DNA of 55,104 nucleotides, taken from an uncultured Treponema sp. (GTDB lineage: Bacteria > Spirochaetota > Spirochaetia > Treponematales > Treponemataceae). The number at the start of each line of letters is the position of its first letter. The stretch's first letter is position 1. The notes beneath the pieces were generated by a model that saw nothing but the letters and a program-made list of their open reading frames with translations, searched no databases and had not been told where the DNA came from. The DNA lies in assembly GCA_947178095.1 (NCBI GenBank), contig CAMWWZ010000006.1, positions 1-55,104 on the forward strand, in the 5' to 3' direction. This document shows positions 11,394 to 21,706 of the stretch, piece by piece. A program made the position numbers and the translations under genes.

Positions 11394-12257
11394 TTGGAAA
11401 ATCCGCAGGAATTTTATATTATGGAAAACAGTCAAATTGAAAAAGACGCTTCGCAAAATTTAAGCGACGATTTGCCGCGGATAAAAAATTATCCGTTGTA
11501 CTTTTGGCGCGTTTTCAGAAAATTTTTTATCCTCGTGTTTTTCGGAATCGGCACATTGATTGTCGTGATTGCGATTTTTCCGATTATGCGCCTTGTTATT
11601 CGGAACAATGCGAAATTCCGAAAAAAAGGCCATCATTTCATTTCATGCGTTTTGGAATTTTATATTCATTTGATGTCGTGGTTAAAAATTTGCGAATTCA
11701 AAATCAGCAAAGAAGATTTGCAAACTCTGCGCAATCTAAAAGGCAATGTCATAATCGCGAATCATCCTTCTCTTTTGGACGTAATTTACATTTTGGCTTT
11801 CGTGCGCGATACAGATTGCATCGTCAAAGCCTCGCTCCAAAAAAGCTGGGTGGGCGGAGTCGTCAAGGCGCTTTATATTTCAAACAATGTCGATTTTAAA
11901 ATAATGGAAGACGAATGTGTGGAAGCGTTGAAAGCTGGCGGCAATTTGATTATTTTCCCGGAAGGAACTCGCTCGCCCGTGAATGGAATGAATCAATTCA
12001 AAAAAGGTGCGGCACGAATCGCGCTCGCTGCCAACGCTGCGGTTCAGCCAATTTTCATCGGCGGCAATCGAAAATACGGCATGGGCAAAGGCGAGCCAGT
12101 TTGGAAAGTGAATCCAGTCGAACGTTACAAATACGAATTTACGGTTTTGGAAAAAATCAATGTCGAAAAATATTCAACATTGGGAGAAACGCTCGCCGCA
12201 AAGCATTTGACGGAAGACATGCGCACTTCGCTTGAAGCATATTTCAAAAAAAGTTAA
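11394..12257 (+). CDS. 1-acyl-sn-glycerol-3-phosphate acyltransferase family protein (true start probably 11421)
   Basis: NHPSLLDVIYI and FPEGTRSP acyltransferase motifs. Confidence 0.87.
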   Translation: MENPQEFYIMENSQIEKDASQNLSDDLPRIKNYPLYFWRVFRKFFILVFFGIGTLIVVIAIFPIMRLVIRNNAKFRKKGHHFISCVLEFYIHLMSWLKICEFKISKEDLQTLRNLKGNVIIANHPSLLDVIYILAFVRDTDCIVKASLQKSWVGGVVKALYISNNVDFKIMEDECVEALKAGGNLIIFPEGTRSPVNGMNQFKKGAARIALAANAAVQPIFIGGNRKYGMGKGEPVWKVNPVERYKYEFTVLEKINVEKYSTLGETLAAKHLTEDMRTSLEAYFKKS

Positions 12258-12291
12258 AAGGACGAGCCGCGCTTCGCGCGGCTCGTCCTTT
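12257..12291. terminator. Bidirectional intrinsic terminator
   Basis: Perfect 16-bp stem AAAGGACGAGCCGCGC-TTC-GCGCGGCTCGTCCTTT between convergent plsC-like and htpG genes. Confidence 0.9.
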
Positions 12292-12332
12292 CTTCGGCGA
12301 TTTTTCGCCAGTCAATTTAATTTCAATTCTAT

Positions 12333-14306
12333 CTATGAAATCAACTTGTTCAATTTTTTCACGAAGTCGGCGGGATCTTTGATTTCGCTTCCGCCAAGGA
12401 GCAAAGCCTGGTCGAGCAAAACCGTGGAAACGTCCGCGATGAATTCTTCGTCGTCGCTTGCTTTGAGTTTTTGCAAAATCGCGTGGTCGCCGTTCACTTC
12501 CAAAATCGGCTTCACTTCGCTGAATCCGCCTTGTCCCATCGCCTTCATCATTCGTTCCATTTGCAGGCTCGGATCGTTTTCATCGATGACGATGCAAGAA
12601 GGACTGTCGGTGAGGCGATTGGAAAGCTTCACGTCTTTGACGCGATCGCCCAAAGCCTTTTTGATTTTTTCCACGACGGATTTGAATTCCTTTTCCTTCT
12701 TCTCGGCTTCTTTTTTGTCCACGCCGAGTTCCTCGTCGCTGCCTGCGCGATTCACAGCCTTGAGTTCGAAATCTTTGTATTTGCCGTAGCCGGGAATCAC
12801 GATTTCGTCAATGTCGCCGTCGAGAATCAAAACTTCGAAGCCTTTTTTCGTGTACGCTTCAAGCAAAGGCGATTTTCGCAAATTGTCTTCGTCGCCGCCC
12901 GTGATGTAATAAATCGCCTTTTGTTCGCTTTTCATTCGCTGAACATAATCGGCAAAGCTCGTCCAATTTTCCGCGCCAGTGCCGCTTGAGTCCGTGCTTT
13001 TGAAGCGAACAATTTCCGCAATTTCGTCGCGGTTGGCGTAGTCGCCGTACAAGCCTTCTTTCATCGGGCGATTATAATTTTTGACGAACGTGTTCCATTT
13101 TTCAATCGCCTTTTTTTCTTCGTCGGAAGGATTTTCCGCCTTGCGCGCTTTGTCGGCGGCCTCACCCATTTTCTTGAATTCGCCGAGCAATTTTTTTACG
13201 GACGCAGTTCGAATTGTTTCAAGGATTCGATTTTGCTGCAAAATTTCGCGGCTCACGTTCAAAGGCAAATCTTCGCTGTCGATGATTCCTCGAACAAAGC
13301 GCAAATATGCAGGCAAAAGCTCGCGGTCGTCGTCCGTGATGAAAACGCGCTTGACATAAAGTTTCACGCCGCTTTTGTAATCCGCCTGATACATATCGAA
13401 CGGCGCGTTCTGCGGAATGAAAAACAGCGTCGTATATTCCTGCGTGCCTTCCGCGTGCGTGTGAACGTAGTGGAGCGGATTTTGGCCGTCATGCCCGAAC
13501 GTCTTGTAGAATTCATTGTAATCTTCTTCCTTCAATTCGGATTTTGAACGCTTCCAAAGCGCGGAAGCCGAATTCACTTGGTCAACTTTTTTTTCGGTGG
13601 AAGTCACGTTGCCTTTGTCGTCATATTTGTTTTGCTCGTAATGAAGATAAATCGGGAACGCGATGTGGTCGCTGTAACGCTTTACCAATTCTTCGATTTT
13701 CCAGCGGCTGGCGTATTCCTTGCTTTCGTCGTTGAGCGACATTTCAACCACCGAGCCTGTCAAATCCAAATTGTCGAATCCGTACTTTTTGGCGACTTCG
13801 CTTTCGGCCGCGATTTCTTCGATTTGATAAGAATTCGTTCCGTCGCTCGACCAATGGAAAATTTTCTTTTCGGCATCGCCTGCGCGTCGCGTGTAAACGT
13901 CGATTTTTTTGGCGGCCATGAACGCGCTGTAAAATCCCACGCCAAATTGTCCAATCAAATTGGAATCGCCAGAAGCCTTTTCCGCGTCCAGCTTTTCAAT
14001 GAAAGCCTTCGTTCCGCTTCGCGCGATTGTTCCCAAATTGTTCGTGAGATCGTCGGCGTTCATTCCGATTCCCGAATCTTGCACCGCAAGCACGGCGGCT
14101 TTTTCGTCGAACGTGATGTCAATTCGCGGCTCGAATTTTATTTCCTTGTAAACGTCATCGCTCACAGTAAGATATTTGAGCTTGTCCAAAGCGTCGCTCG
14201 CATTGGACACAATTTCGCGCAAGAAAATATCCTTGTTGGAATACATCGAATGAATTATCAATTTTAAAAGTTGATTCACTTCCGTTTGAAATTGATATGT
14301 CGCCAT
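12333..14306 (-). CDS. htpG: Molecular chaperone HtpG (Hsp90)
   Basis: YQFQTEVNQLLKLIIHSMYSNKDIFLREIVSNASDALDKL; QFGVGFYSAFM. Confidence 0.97.
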   Translation of the reverse strand: MATYQFQTEVNQLLKLIIHSMYSNKDIFLREIVSNASDALDKLKYLTVSDDVYKEIKFEPRIDITFDEKAAVLAVQDSGIGMNADDLTNNLGTIARSGTKAFIEKLDAEKASGDSNLIGQFGVGFYSAFMAAKKIDVYTRRAGDAEKKIFHWSSDGTNSYQIEEIAAESEVAKKYGFDNLDLTGSVVEMSLNDESKEYASRWKIEELVKRYSDHIAFPIYLHYEQNKYDDKGNVTSTEKKVDQVNSASALWKRSKSELKEEDYNEFYKTFGHDGQNPLHYVHTHAEGTQEYTTLFFIPQNAPFDMYQADYKSGVKLYVKRVFITDDDRELLPAYLRFVRGIIDSEDLPLNVSREILQQNRILETIRTASVKKLLGEFKKMGEAADKARKAENPSDEEKKAIEKWNTFVKNYNRPMKEGLYGDYANRDEIAEIVRFKSTDSSGTGAENWTSFADYVQRMKSEQKAIYYITGGDEDNLRKSPLLEAYTKKGFEVLILDGDIDEIVIPGYGKYKDFELKAVNRAGSDEELGVDKKEAEKKEKEFKSVVEKIKKALGDRVKDVKLSNRLTDSPSCIVIDENDPSLQMERMMKAMGQGGFSEVKPILEVNGDHAILQKLKASDDEEFIADVSTVLLDQALLLGGSEIKDPADFVKKLNKLIS

Positions 14307-14479
14307 TTTTTCCTCCTTAAATTTTCACATAAAGATAAAATCTTAAATTTAAGATTTAAAAACAGCGCAAAAACAATGCGCCATTTTTAATTTTGAGTCT
14401 TTGTTATTTTTAAAATATAATGAAATGCGGAAAAAAAGGCAAGAAGAAAAATTGCGAGAAACTCGCGTAATTTTTTTTG

Positions 14480-14523
14480 GAATGCGAGCCACGCAAGCAA
14501 GCCGCAAGGCTTGCGTCGCATTT
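14480..14523. terminator. Terminator-like hairpin after ftsK
   Basis: GCAAGCC-GCAA-GGCTTGC at 14497-14514 inside an outer AATGCGA/TCGCATT stem, followed by a T-run on the minus strand. Confidence 0.65.
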
Positions 14524-14537
14524 TGCGTCATCAATTT

Positions 14538-17453
14538 TTACGGAATATGAATTATTTCGCGCGGCTTGCTTCCATTTGCTGGCCCAACAATTCCACGCTC
14601 TTCCATTTCTTCCACCAAACGCGCGGCGCGATTGTAGCCGATTTTCAGCCTGCGCTGAATGTACGACGCGCTCGCCTTTCCCGCTTCCACCACGATGTCC
14701 AACGCTTTTGAATAAAGCGGATCGTCGCCGCCGTCGAACAAGCCCGGCTCGCTGTCAATGTCGTCATCGTCCTCGACAAAAATTTCGTCGTCGATGTATT
14801 CCGGAAATCCGTATTGCTTTACGAAACTCACCACGCGCTCAACTTCGTCATCATTCACGAAAGTTCCTTGGATGCGAATTGGCACAGGATTTGCCGCGCT
14901 CACAAAAAGCATGTCGCCGCGTCCCAAAAGTTTTTCCGCGCCCACTTGGTCGATGATGATTCGGCTGTCCACTTTCGAGGCGACGGCAAACGCAATTCGG
15001 CTTGGAATGTTCGCCTTGATAAGTCCAGTGATTACATCGATCGAAGGACGCTGCGTCGCCAAAACAAGATGGATTCCTACGGCGCGACTCATCGCACACA
15101 AACGCGCAATCGTCGATTCCAATTCTTTTCCCGTCGTCGCCATCAAGTCCGCGAACTCATCGATGATTACGACAATGTACGGAAGTTTTTCGGCGGCGAT
15201 GTGGCGTTCTTCCACCCGGCGATTGTAGCTGATTATGTCGCGCACTCCAAGTCCGTCAAGCAAAGCGTAGCGTCGTTCCATTTCGCAAAGACAATATTGA
15301 AGCGATTGCAACGCGCGTTTCGGCTCGGTGATAACGGGCGTGAGCAAATGCGGAATGTCGTTGTACAATTTCAGCTCGACAATTTTCGGATCGACCAAAA
15401 TCAGCTTCACCTGCTGCGGCGAACGTTTGTACAAAATAGAAAGAATGAGCGAATTCACGCACACGGATTTTCCAGAGCCAGTCGAACCCGCAATAAGCAA
15501 ATGCGGCGTTTTCGCCAAATCGATGACTTGCGCTTCGCCCTGAATGTCCTTTCCCAAAATCACGGGCACGGCCATTTTTTTGAACTCGCTTATTTCCTGC
15601 GAAATTATTTCGCGGAACGAAACTATCGCGCGATCCTTATTCGGCACTTCGATGCCCACGGCGCGTTTGCCAGGAATCGGCGCAACAATGCGCACGGATT
15701 TCGCAGCCAGGCGCAGCGCGATGTTGTCCTGCAACGCGACGATTTTGCTGAGCTTCACTCCGGGCGCAGGCAAAATCTCAAACATAGTAACTACAGGCCC
15801 TTTTCGAATTCCAGTAACTTCCGCGCTGATTTTGAATTCCTCGAGAGTTTCTTTTAGCTGTTCGCTCGCGCCGCTCGTGGCTTCGTCGATAATCCAATAT
15901 TTCGAATCCTCGTATTCATCCAAAATATGTTCCGTCGGAATTTGGTAGACATTGCGAGTGAATCTCGAATCAATGATTTTCGGAAAAACTGGCGAAGCGG
16001 GCTTTTCCGATTTTTCGATTTTCGCGCGAGGATTTTCTGCCTCAGACTTTTTCGCTTTTGCACCAGTTTCCGCAGAATCAATTTCTGTCGCATCGCCAGC
16101 AGAAAAATTTTCCGCTTCGCCTTTCGCGGATTTTTCATCCGACGATTTTATCAAAGGAAAAGGGAGCGAGTCCTCTTTCGTTTTTTTTTCTTCAACTTCT
16201 TCTACTGTTTCATCAAAATCATCTTCTTCGGAAATTTCAAATTCGCTCCCGTCGATTTCTTCTTCGCCAATCGCATTTTCTTCGATTTCAGTTTCCGCGA
16301 AATTTTCTTCTTGAACATAATTTTCTGCGAAACTCAAAGGCACGGTAAAATCGCCTTCGTCCGAATCAAGCGCGTCGTAATTTTCGCCTTCTGAAAAATT
16401 CTCTTCTTGCAATTCATTTTCAGATTGCGTAAATTCAAAATCGCCTTCTTCATCGTCGAGCGCGTTGTAGCCGTAATCGCCTTCAAAATTCTCCGCTTCG
16501 GATTCTTCATAATTTGGATAATCGTCCGCATCAAAATCATCTTCGCATTCGTCCATTTCCACTTGAATGTCGCGGACGGCGACTTTTGTGGCCTTGGAAA
16601 TTTGAATCAATTCGAGAGTTTTGTCTTCGTCAAAATTTTGCTCGGCGGAATTTTCTAAAAGCATTTCGTCTTGCTTTTTTATTGAAGAATTCTCGACAAC
16701 ATTTTCCGCGACTTCGGTTTGCGAATCTTCATCTTCAATTTCAATCGCGCTTGTCAAAACCAAATCATCAAATTCGTGCAAATATTTTTTGCTGGTTTCC
16801 GAAAGTTCGTCTTCGGAAATTTCTTGCGCCAGCGGAGTTTTCGGCTCTTCATTTGAAATTGAATTTTCATCCTGACTTTCTTTTTCAGAATTCAAATCTT
16901 CGTCATTTTCAATTTTCGCTTCACCCTGCGTTTCTTCGAATTCTGATTTGCCATTAAACAAAAAATTTTCTTTCAAAGAATAAATTTCATTTTCTGACGT
17001 ATTTCCAATTAAACCAAAGAAAAAACGTTCGGCGATAATTCCTGCCAAAAGATATTCAATTGCCACAATAAGAATCGCCGCCACGACACAAATCAAAAAT
17101 TGAAATGTTTTGAACAGCGGAAATCCTTCAAGATTGAAAGTCAAATTACAATAAATTTTTTCTATGACAACCGCAGTAAAAAATGGCACGATGCTAAAAC
17201 TGACGTAGACGCATTTTTTAAAACTGCGTTGATTGGAAATTTCAAGCATCGCGGCTGCGAACAAAAACATCGGAATTAAAATGCTGCAAAATCCGTAGGC
17301 GGAAGAAACACTGTTTCCTGTGTTCCAGAGAAATCCTGCAAAACCTGTATATGCGCCAAAGCTGAAAAATCTCATCACAAGCGCGATTGAAAAAAACGCC
17401 GCAAGCATGAACAAAATCGCGCTAGCCGCTTTTCTTGAAATATCGTTTTTCAT
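14538..17453 (-). CDS. ftsK: DNA translocase FtsK/SpoIIIE with acidic linker
   Basis: HLLIAGSTGSGKSVCVNSLILSILY; VIIDEFADLM; C-terminal gamma winged helix ASYIQRRLKIGYNRAARLVEEMEERGIVG. Confidence 0.96.
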   Translation of the reverse strand: MKNDISRKAASAILFMLAAFFSIALVMRFFSFGAYTGFAGFLWNTGNSVSSAYGFCSILIPMFLFAAAMLEISNQRSFKKCVYVSFSIVPFFTAVVIEKIYCNLTFNLEGFPLFKTFQFLICVVAAILIVAIEYLLAGIIAERFFFGLIGNTSENEIYSLKENFLFNGKSEFEETQGEAKIENDEDLNSEKESQDENSISNEEPKTPLAQEISEDELSETSKKYLHEFDDLVLTSAIEIEDEDSQTEVAENVVENSSIKKQDEMLLENSAEQNFDEDKTLELIQISKATKVAVRDIQVEMDECEDDFDADDYPNYEESEAENFEGDYGYNALDDEEGDFEFTQSENELQEENFSEGENYDALDSDEGDFTVPLSFAENYVQEENFAETEIEENAIGEEEIDGSEFEISEEDDFDETVEEVEEKKTKEDSLPFPLIKSSDEKSAKGEAENFSAGDATEIDSAETGAKAKKSEAENPRAKIEKSEKPASPVFPKIIDSRFTRNVYQIPTEHILDEYEDSKYWIIDEATSGASEQLKETLEEFKISAEVTGIRKGPVVTMFEILPAPGVKLSKIVALQDNIALRLAAKSVRIVAPIPGKRAVGIEVPNKDRAIVSFREIISQEISEFKKMAVPVILGKDIQGEAQVIDLAKTPHLLIAGSTGSGKSVCVNSLILSILYKRSPQQVKLILVDPKIVELKLYNDIPHLLTPVITEPKRALQSLQYCLCEMERRYALLDGLGVRDIISYNRRVEERHIAAEKLPYIVVIIDEFADLMATTGKELESTIARLCAMSRAVGIHLVLATQRPSIDVITGLIKANIPSRIAFAVASKVDSRIIIDQVGAEKLLGRGDMLFVSAANPVPIRIQGTFVNDDEVERVVSFVKQYGFPEYIDDEIFVEDDDDIDSEPGLFDGGDDPLYSKALDIVVEAGKASASYIQRRLKIGYNRAARLVEEMEERGIVGPANGSKPREIIHIP

Positions 17454-17552
17454 AAATCCCCTTTTCAGTTACTCTTTTATTATCGGAAAAATGAAAATAA
17501 TTTTTACAAAAAAAATGTTGTTTTATCTTCGCTATTATGATACAATAATTTT

Positions 17553-18638
17553 ATGAGCAAGACTTCTGTAAAAAAGGTGGGCATTCTCACCAGCGGTGGT
17601 GATGCCCCGGGATTGAACGCGGCTATTCGCGGAGTTTGTCGCGCGGGCATGATTCACTATGGAATGGAATTCGTCGGAATCAAAAACGGATATCGCGGAC
17701 TGGTGCAAGGAAACTGCGTTCCGCTCACTTCGAAAGATTTGTCGGGGATTTTGACGCTCGGCGGAACGCTTTTGGGAACGAGCCGCGAAAAGCCTTTCAA
17801 GGCGAAAGAGCCGAACGCCGAAACTGGCCTTATGCCTGTCGAAGCAATCAAAAAGAATTATAAAAAAATGGGATTGGACGCGCTCGTCTGCTTGGGCGGA
17901 AACGGCACGAACACTACGGCGAGCCTTCTTTCCGATGAAGGTCTGAACGTGATCGGACTTCCCAAGACAATTGACAACGACATCGTTTTTACCGATATGA
18001 CATTCGGCTTCCACACCGCGCTCGACGTTGCCACCGAAGCCATCGACAGAATTCACACCACGGCGCACAGCCACAGCCGCATTATGGTCATCGAAGTGAT
18101 GGGACACAAAGCGGGCTGGCTCGGCCTTTATTCAGGAATTGCTGGCGGCGGCGACGTGATTCTTCTTCCCGAAATTCCTTACGACATCGAAAAAGTCGCG
18201 GAAAGCGTGATGGCTCGAAAAGAAGCCGGCAAGGAATTTTCAATCGTCATCGTTGCGGAAGGCGCGCTTTCAAAAAAAGAAGCCAAGCTCGAAAAAAAGG
18301 CTTTCAAAAAAAAGCGAGCCGAAATGCCTTATTCGATCGCGTACCGCGTGGCGCAAGAATTGGAAGAAGCCACAAAATTGGAATCGCGCGTGACGGTTTT
18401 GGGATATTTGCAGCGCGGCGGAACGCCTTCACCTTACGATCGTGTTTTGGCGAGCCAATACGGAGTGGCGGCCGCGGATTTTTTGGCGAAAGAAAAATTC
18501 GGAAATTTGGTCGCGCTTCAAAACAATAAAATTGTAGCCGTTCCGCTCAAAGATGTCGCGGGCAAAGTGAAAAACGTTCCGCTCGATCATCCGATGCTTT
18601 TGGCGGGCCGCAATTTGGGAACATCTTTTGGCGACTGA
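17553..18638 (+). CDS. pfkA: 6-phosphofructokinase
   Basis: KVGILTSGGDAPGLNAAIRGVCRA; GLPKTIDNDI; GYLQRGGTPSPYDRVLA. Confidence 0.94.
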   Translation: MSKTSVKKVGILTSGGDAPGLNAAIRGVCRAGMIHYGMEFVGIKNGYRGLVQGNCVPLTSKDLSGILTLGGTLLGTSREKPFKAKEPNAETGLMPVEAIKKNYKKMGLDALVCLGGNGTNTTASLLSDEGLNVIGLPKTIDNDIVFTDMTFGFHTALDVATEAIDRIHTTAHSHSRIMVIEVMGHKAGWLGLYSGIAGGGDVILLPEIPYDIEKVAESVMARKEAGKEFSIVIVAEGALSKKEAKLEKKAFKKKRAEMPYSIAYRVAQELEEATKLESRVTVLGYLQRGGTPSPYDRVLASQYGVAAADFLAKEKFGNLVALQNNKIVAVPLKDVAGKVKNVPLDHPMLLAGRNLGTSFGD

Positions 18639-19524
18639 AAATTTCAAATGCCGATTTTGCGCCGAATGCGCAGGCCTTGCATGTTCGGGCGAGCTTCCTG
18701 GAATGGGCGGCGTTTTCGGCGGAAAAAACAACGTCCTCAATTGCGCCGCTTGGAAGAAAATTTTTTCCAAATTAAATTCAAGTCAAATTCAAAATGCCGA
18801 ATCAAAATTGAACGAAGCGGGCTTTAAATTTTTCCGGCTCGCGCCAATCACTGGAGCGATGGAAAACATCGGCTGGCACGACGAAGAAAGTTTTTACGCA
18901 CCTTTCATAAAATCTTGCGCCAACGCAAAAATCGGCTTGAGCATCGGCGACGGCATTCCCGACCAAAAATTGATTTCTGGAATAAATGCTGTTCGCGCGC
19001 TCGCGCCTCAAAAAGCGGCAGTTTTTTTCAAGCCGTATCCGCAGCAAAAATTGTTCGAGAGAATCGAATGGGCGACGGATGTCGCGGAATTTTTCGGAAT
19101 CGACATCGATGCGTACAATATCGTCACGATGCGCGGCAAGGCAAATCTTGAAAAAAAATCTGCGGCGCAATTGCAAGAATTGCGACAGGCGGCAAAAATT
19201 CCGTTTGTAGTAAAAGGCATTTTCACGAAAGAAGATTTGCGCTTGGTGGAAGAATTGCGGCCAGATATCGCGCTTGTTTCAAACCATGGCGGGCGCGTTG
19301 AAACGGAAATCGGAAGCACGGCGGAATTCCTGCAAAACAATTTTGCATTTTTGAAAAAGCATTGCGGACAAGTTTGGGTTGACGGCGGAATCCGCACAAA
19401 GCAAGACGCGATTGCGGCGGCGGCATTGGGCGCAGAAGAAATTCTGCTTGGCCGCCCGCTGATTTCCGCATTTTGTAAAGGCGGCGAACAAAGCGTAAAA
19501 AATTTTTGCGATTCGCTTTTGTGA
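18628..19524 (+). CDS. Alpha-hydroxy-acid oxidizing (FMN-dependent) family protein with Cys-rich N-terminus
   Basis: CRFCAECAGLACSGELPGMGG; PFVVKGIFTKEDL; SNHGGR; VWVDGGIRTKQDAIAAAALGAEEILLGRPL; overlaps the pfk stop. Confidence 0.85.
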   Translation: MATENFKCRFCAECAGLACSGELPGMGGVFGGKNNVLNCAAWKKIFSKLNSSQIQNAESKLNEAGFKFFRLAPITGAMENIGWHDEESFYAPFIKSCANAKIGLSIGDGIPDQKLISGINAVRALAPQKAAVFFKPYPQQKLFERIEWATDVAEFFGIDIDAYNIVTMRGKANLEKKSAAQLQELRQAAKIPFVVKGIFTKEDLRLVEELRPDIALVSNHGGRVETEIGSTAEFLQNNFAFLKKHCGQVWVDGGIRTKQDAIAAAALGAEEILLGRPLISAFCKGGEQSVKNFCDSLL

Positions 19525-19551
19525 AATTTCGAAAAAGCTTTTTTGCGAAAT

Positions 19552-20103
19552 TTATTTTTCTTGCAAAATTTCGTCCGTCGTCATCAATTGCAAATGCAGC
19601 GGCGAAAGTCCTTCCAAAGTTAATTCGACGGCGCGTTCTTTTTCCTCGTTCAAACCCGAAACCGCGTCGGTAACATAGACAGTATAAATGCCAGCGTCAA
19701 TCAAATCGAACGCGGTAAAAAGCACGCAGCATTCCGCCACAACGCCCGTAACGAAAACTCTTTGCGCGTTTTTGCAAGCCGCCAAAACTCGCTCATTTTT
19801 CAACGAAGAATATCTGCTTTTTTGAATGACAGGAAATTTTTTCGCAAGCGGCTCAAGTTCCGGCAAAAGCTCGTTCGACCAAGCGTCGTTGTTTACGGCG
19901 GCGTTTTCAATATTGTAATTTTTCCAAACTCCGCGCGCGTTTTCGTCCGCAATGAATTTCGTGAGAATCACTTCGCCAAATTTTTCGCTTTGCGCCAAAC
20001 GCAAAATATTTTTCGCCGCGCCCGCCGTGTCGCGACATTCCCATTTCGCGCCGCGCGTGTAAACATTTTGCATGTCGATAATCAAAAGCAAGTCGCCTTT
20101 CAT
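19552..20103 (-). CDS. Isochorismatase-family cysteine hydrolase
   Basis: LLLIIDMQNVYTRG...VFVTGVVAECCVLFTAFDLIDAGIYTVYVTDAVSG. Confidence 0.88.
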   Translation of the reverse strand: MKGDLLLIIDMQNVYTRGAKWECRDTAGAAKNILRLAQSEKFGEVILTKFIADENARGVWKNYNIENAAVNNDAWSNELLPELEPLAKKFPVIQKSRYSSLKNERVLAACKNAQRVFVTGVVAECCVLFTAFDLIDAGIYTVYVTDAVSGLNEEKERAVELTLEGLSPLHLQLMTTDEILQEK

Positions 20104-20139
20104 TTTTTCGCCTCCAATGTCGCGCTATTCCAGCGACGT

Positions 20140-20784
20140 TCATATACCAAATCTCCGCGCCTCAATCCAGCCGCCGTTAGAATTTCGCGTGTAAACACAA
20201 ATCGCATTCAAATTAAATTTTGCTTTAAAATCCAATTCAGAAAAATGCCTGAGAGCATCGTCCATAGTTCCGGGCGGAATGTCACGATTTGCTATTGTCA
20301 AATGCGGAAAAAATTTCCGCGCGGATTTTTTTCCATGCGAAAGAATGTTCGCCGAAAATTTTTTCGCAAAAATCGAATGCGCATCCTGCCAATTTTTGGA
20401 ATCCACAACATTAAAAAAAAGTGTGCTCTCAGCAAACGCGCCGAATCCGGAAATCTCCGCCGCGAACGGAATGACATTTTTTTGAACGCATTCTGAAAAA
20501 GCCGCAGTCGCCGTTTCAAAAACATCGCCTTCGTTGAATTCGCGCGGCAAAGAAAAAGGCGCGAGCAACGTAATATGCGGCGGTGTTCCATGTCCGCTCT
20601 TGCAAGCAAAATTATTTGACATCCAATCGCGGCAATCATTCACAAAATCTTCCAAATCCGGCGAAACTGGCGCGCCGACAAAATGCGTGTGTCGAACAAA
20701 TTGATTTTTTTGCATGAGCCATCTCACTTTTTTATTTTGTCGAACAATTTTCGCACGAGTCCGATTTTTCCGAACGCGAGCCAA
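20140..20784 (-). CDS. 2'-5' RNA ligase / 2H phosphoesterase-like protein (start uncertain; likely near 20715)
   Basis: Two HxT motifs: PPHITLLAPF and FPHLTIANR. Confidence 0.7.
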   Translation of the reverse strand: MARVRKNRTRAKIVRQNKKVRWLMQKNQFVRHTHFVGAPVSPDLEDFVNDCRDWMSNNFACKSGHGTPPHITLLAPFSLPREFNEGDVFETATAAFSECVQKNVIPFAAEISGFGAFAESTLFFNVVDSKNWQDAHSIFAKKFSANILSHGKKSARKFFPHLTIANRDIPPGTMDDALRHFSELDFKAKFNLNAICVYTRNSNGGWIEARRFGI

Positions 20785-21659
20785 TAAATCAAAATCAGCG
20801 CAAGCACAATCAAAGTTCCGAAGATGAAAACATAAATCAGGACGAAAATAAAATTTACGAAAAACGAAACAATGTTGTGCAACAAATTTTGCGCGCCATC
20901 TTTTATGTCGGGAAAAATGAATCCGCGCTCGTTGCTGCCAGTCGGAAGCATCGCTTGCACTTCGATTTGCGAAAATACAATTTGTTTTTGCAGGCGATTC
21001 ATGTTTCCTTGCATTTGCTCAAGCTCGCTTGTAACATCGTTGATTTTCGTTTCAATTTCAATCAAGTCTTTGACGTTCGATGAAGAAGCAAGATAATTTT
21101 GAAGCCGCTCGAGCAAAATGTGTCGCGTGTCAAGCCGCGTTTGCAAATCATAAAATTGTTCGGTAACGTCGCGGCAATTTACATTTTTGCTTTTCACTTT
21201 GCCAAACGACGCGCTTTCTTCCATCGCGGCGAAAAAATTTTTCTGCGGAATGTTCACAGTGAAATTGACGCTCCGTTGCGATTCCGACAAATTGCTAATG
21301 TAGCCATCATATTTTTTGAGCCATTGTTCCACGGCATTTTTCGTTTCGGAAAGATTTTCCACGCCAAGCGAAATGTGCCCGGAATAAATCAACTTGCGTT
21401 CAATTTCCCGCGAAGTTTGCGACGCGCCAATTTCAATAGCAGCCGAATCCGCAAAATCGGCTTCCGCCAAAACTTCTTCAGCCTCGGCATCTTCCATCAC
21501 AATTTCCGCGCCCTCATACATCGCAACTTGCGATGCCGTGGATTTTGAAGCGAACTTCGCATTTCTTCCGCAAGACGCAAAAATAAAGCAAAGCGAACTT
21601 ATCGCAAAAATAAATTTTTTCATTGCAACACCTCGAATCAAATTATATCGCAAAATCAA
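20724..21659 (-). CDS. DUF4349-type lipoprotein
   Basis: Lipobox CFIFASCG; RKLIYSGHISLGVENLSETKNAVEQWLKKYDGYISNLSES...; C-terminal TM. Likely start 21623. Confidence 0.8.
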   Translation of the reverse strand: MILRYNLIRGVAMKKFIFAISSLCFIFASCGRNAKFASKSTASQVAMYEGAEIVMEDAEAEEVLAEADFADSAAIEIGASQTSREIERKLIYSGHISLGVENLSETKNAVEQWLKKYDGYISNLSESQRSVNFTVNIPQKNFFAAMEESASFGKVKSKNVNCRDVTEQFYDLQTRLDTRHILLERLQNYLASSSNVKDLIEIETKINDVTSELEQMQGNMNRLQKQIVFSQIEVQAMLPTGSNERGFIFPDIKDGAQNLLHNIVSFFVNFIFVLIYVFIFGTLIVLALILIYWLAFGKIGLVRKLFDKIKK

Positions 21660-21706
21660 ATTGCGTCAATTAAATGCAACTTTTCGTAATGAACTTCATA
21701 AAAACT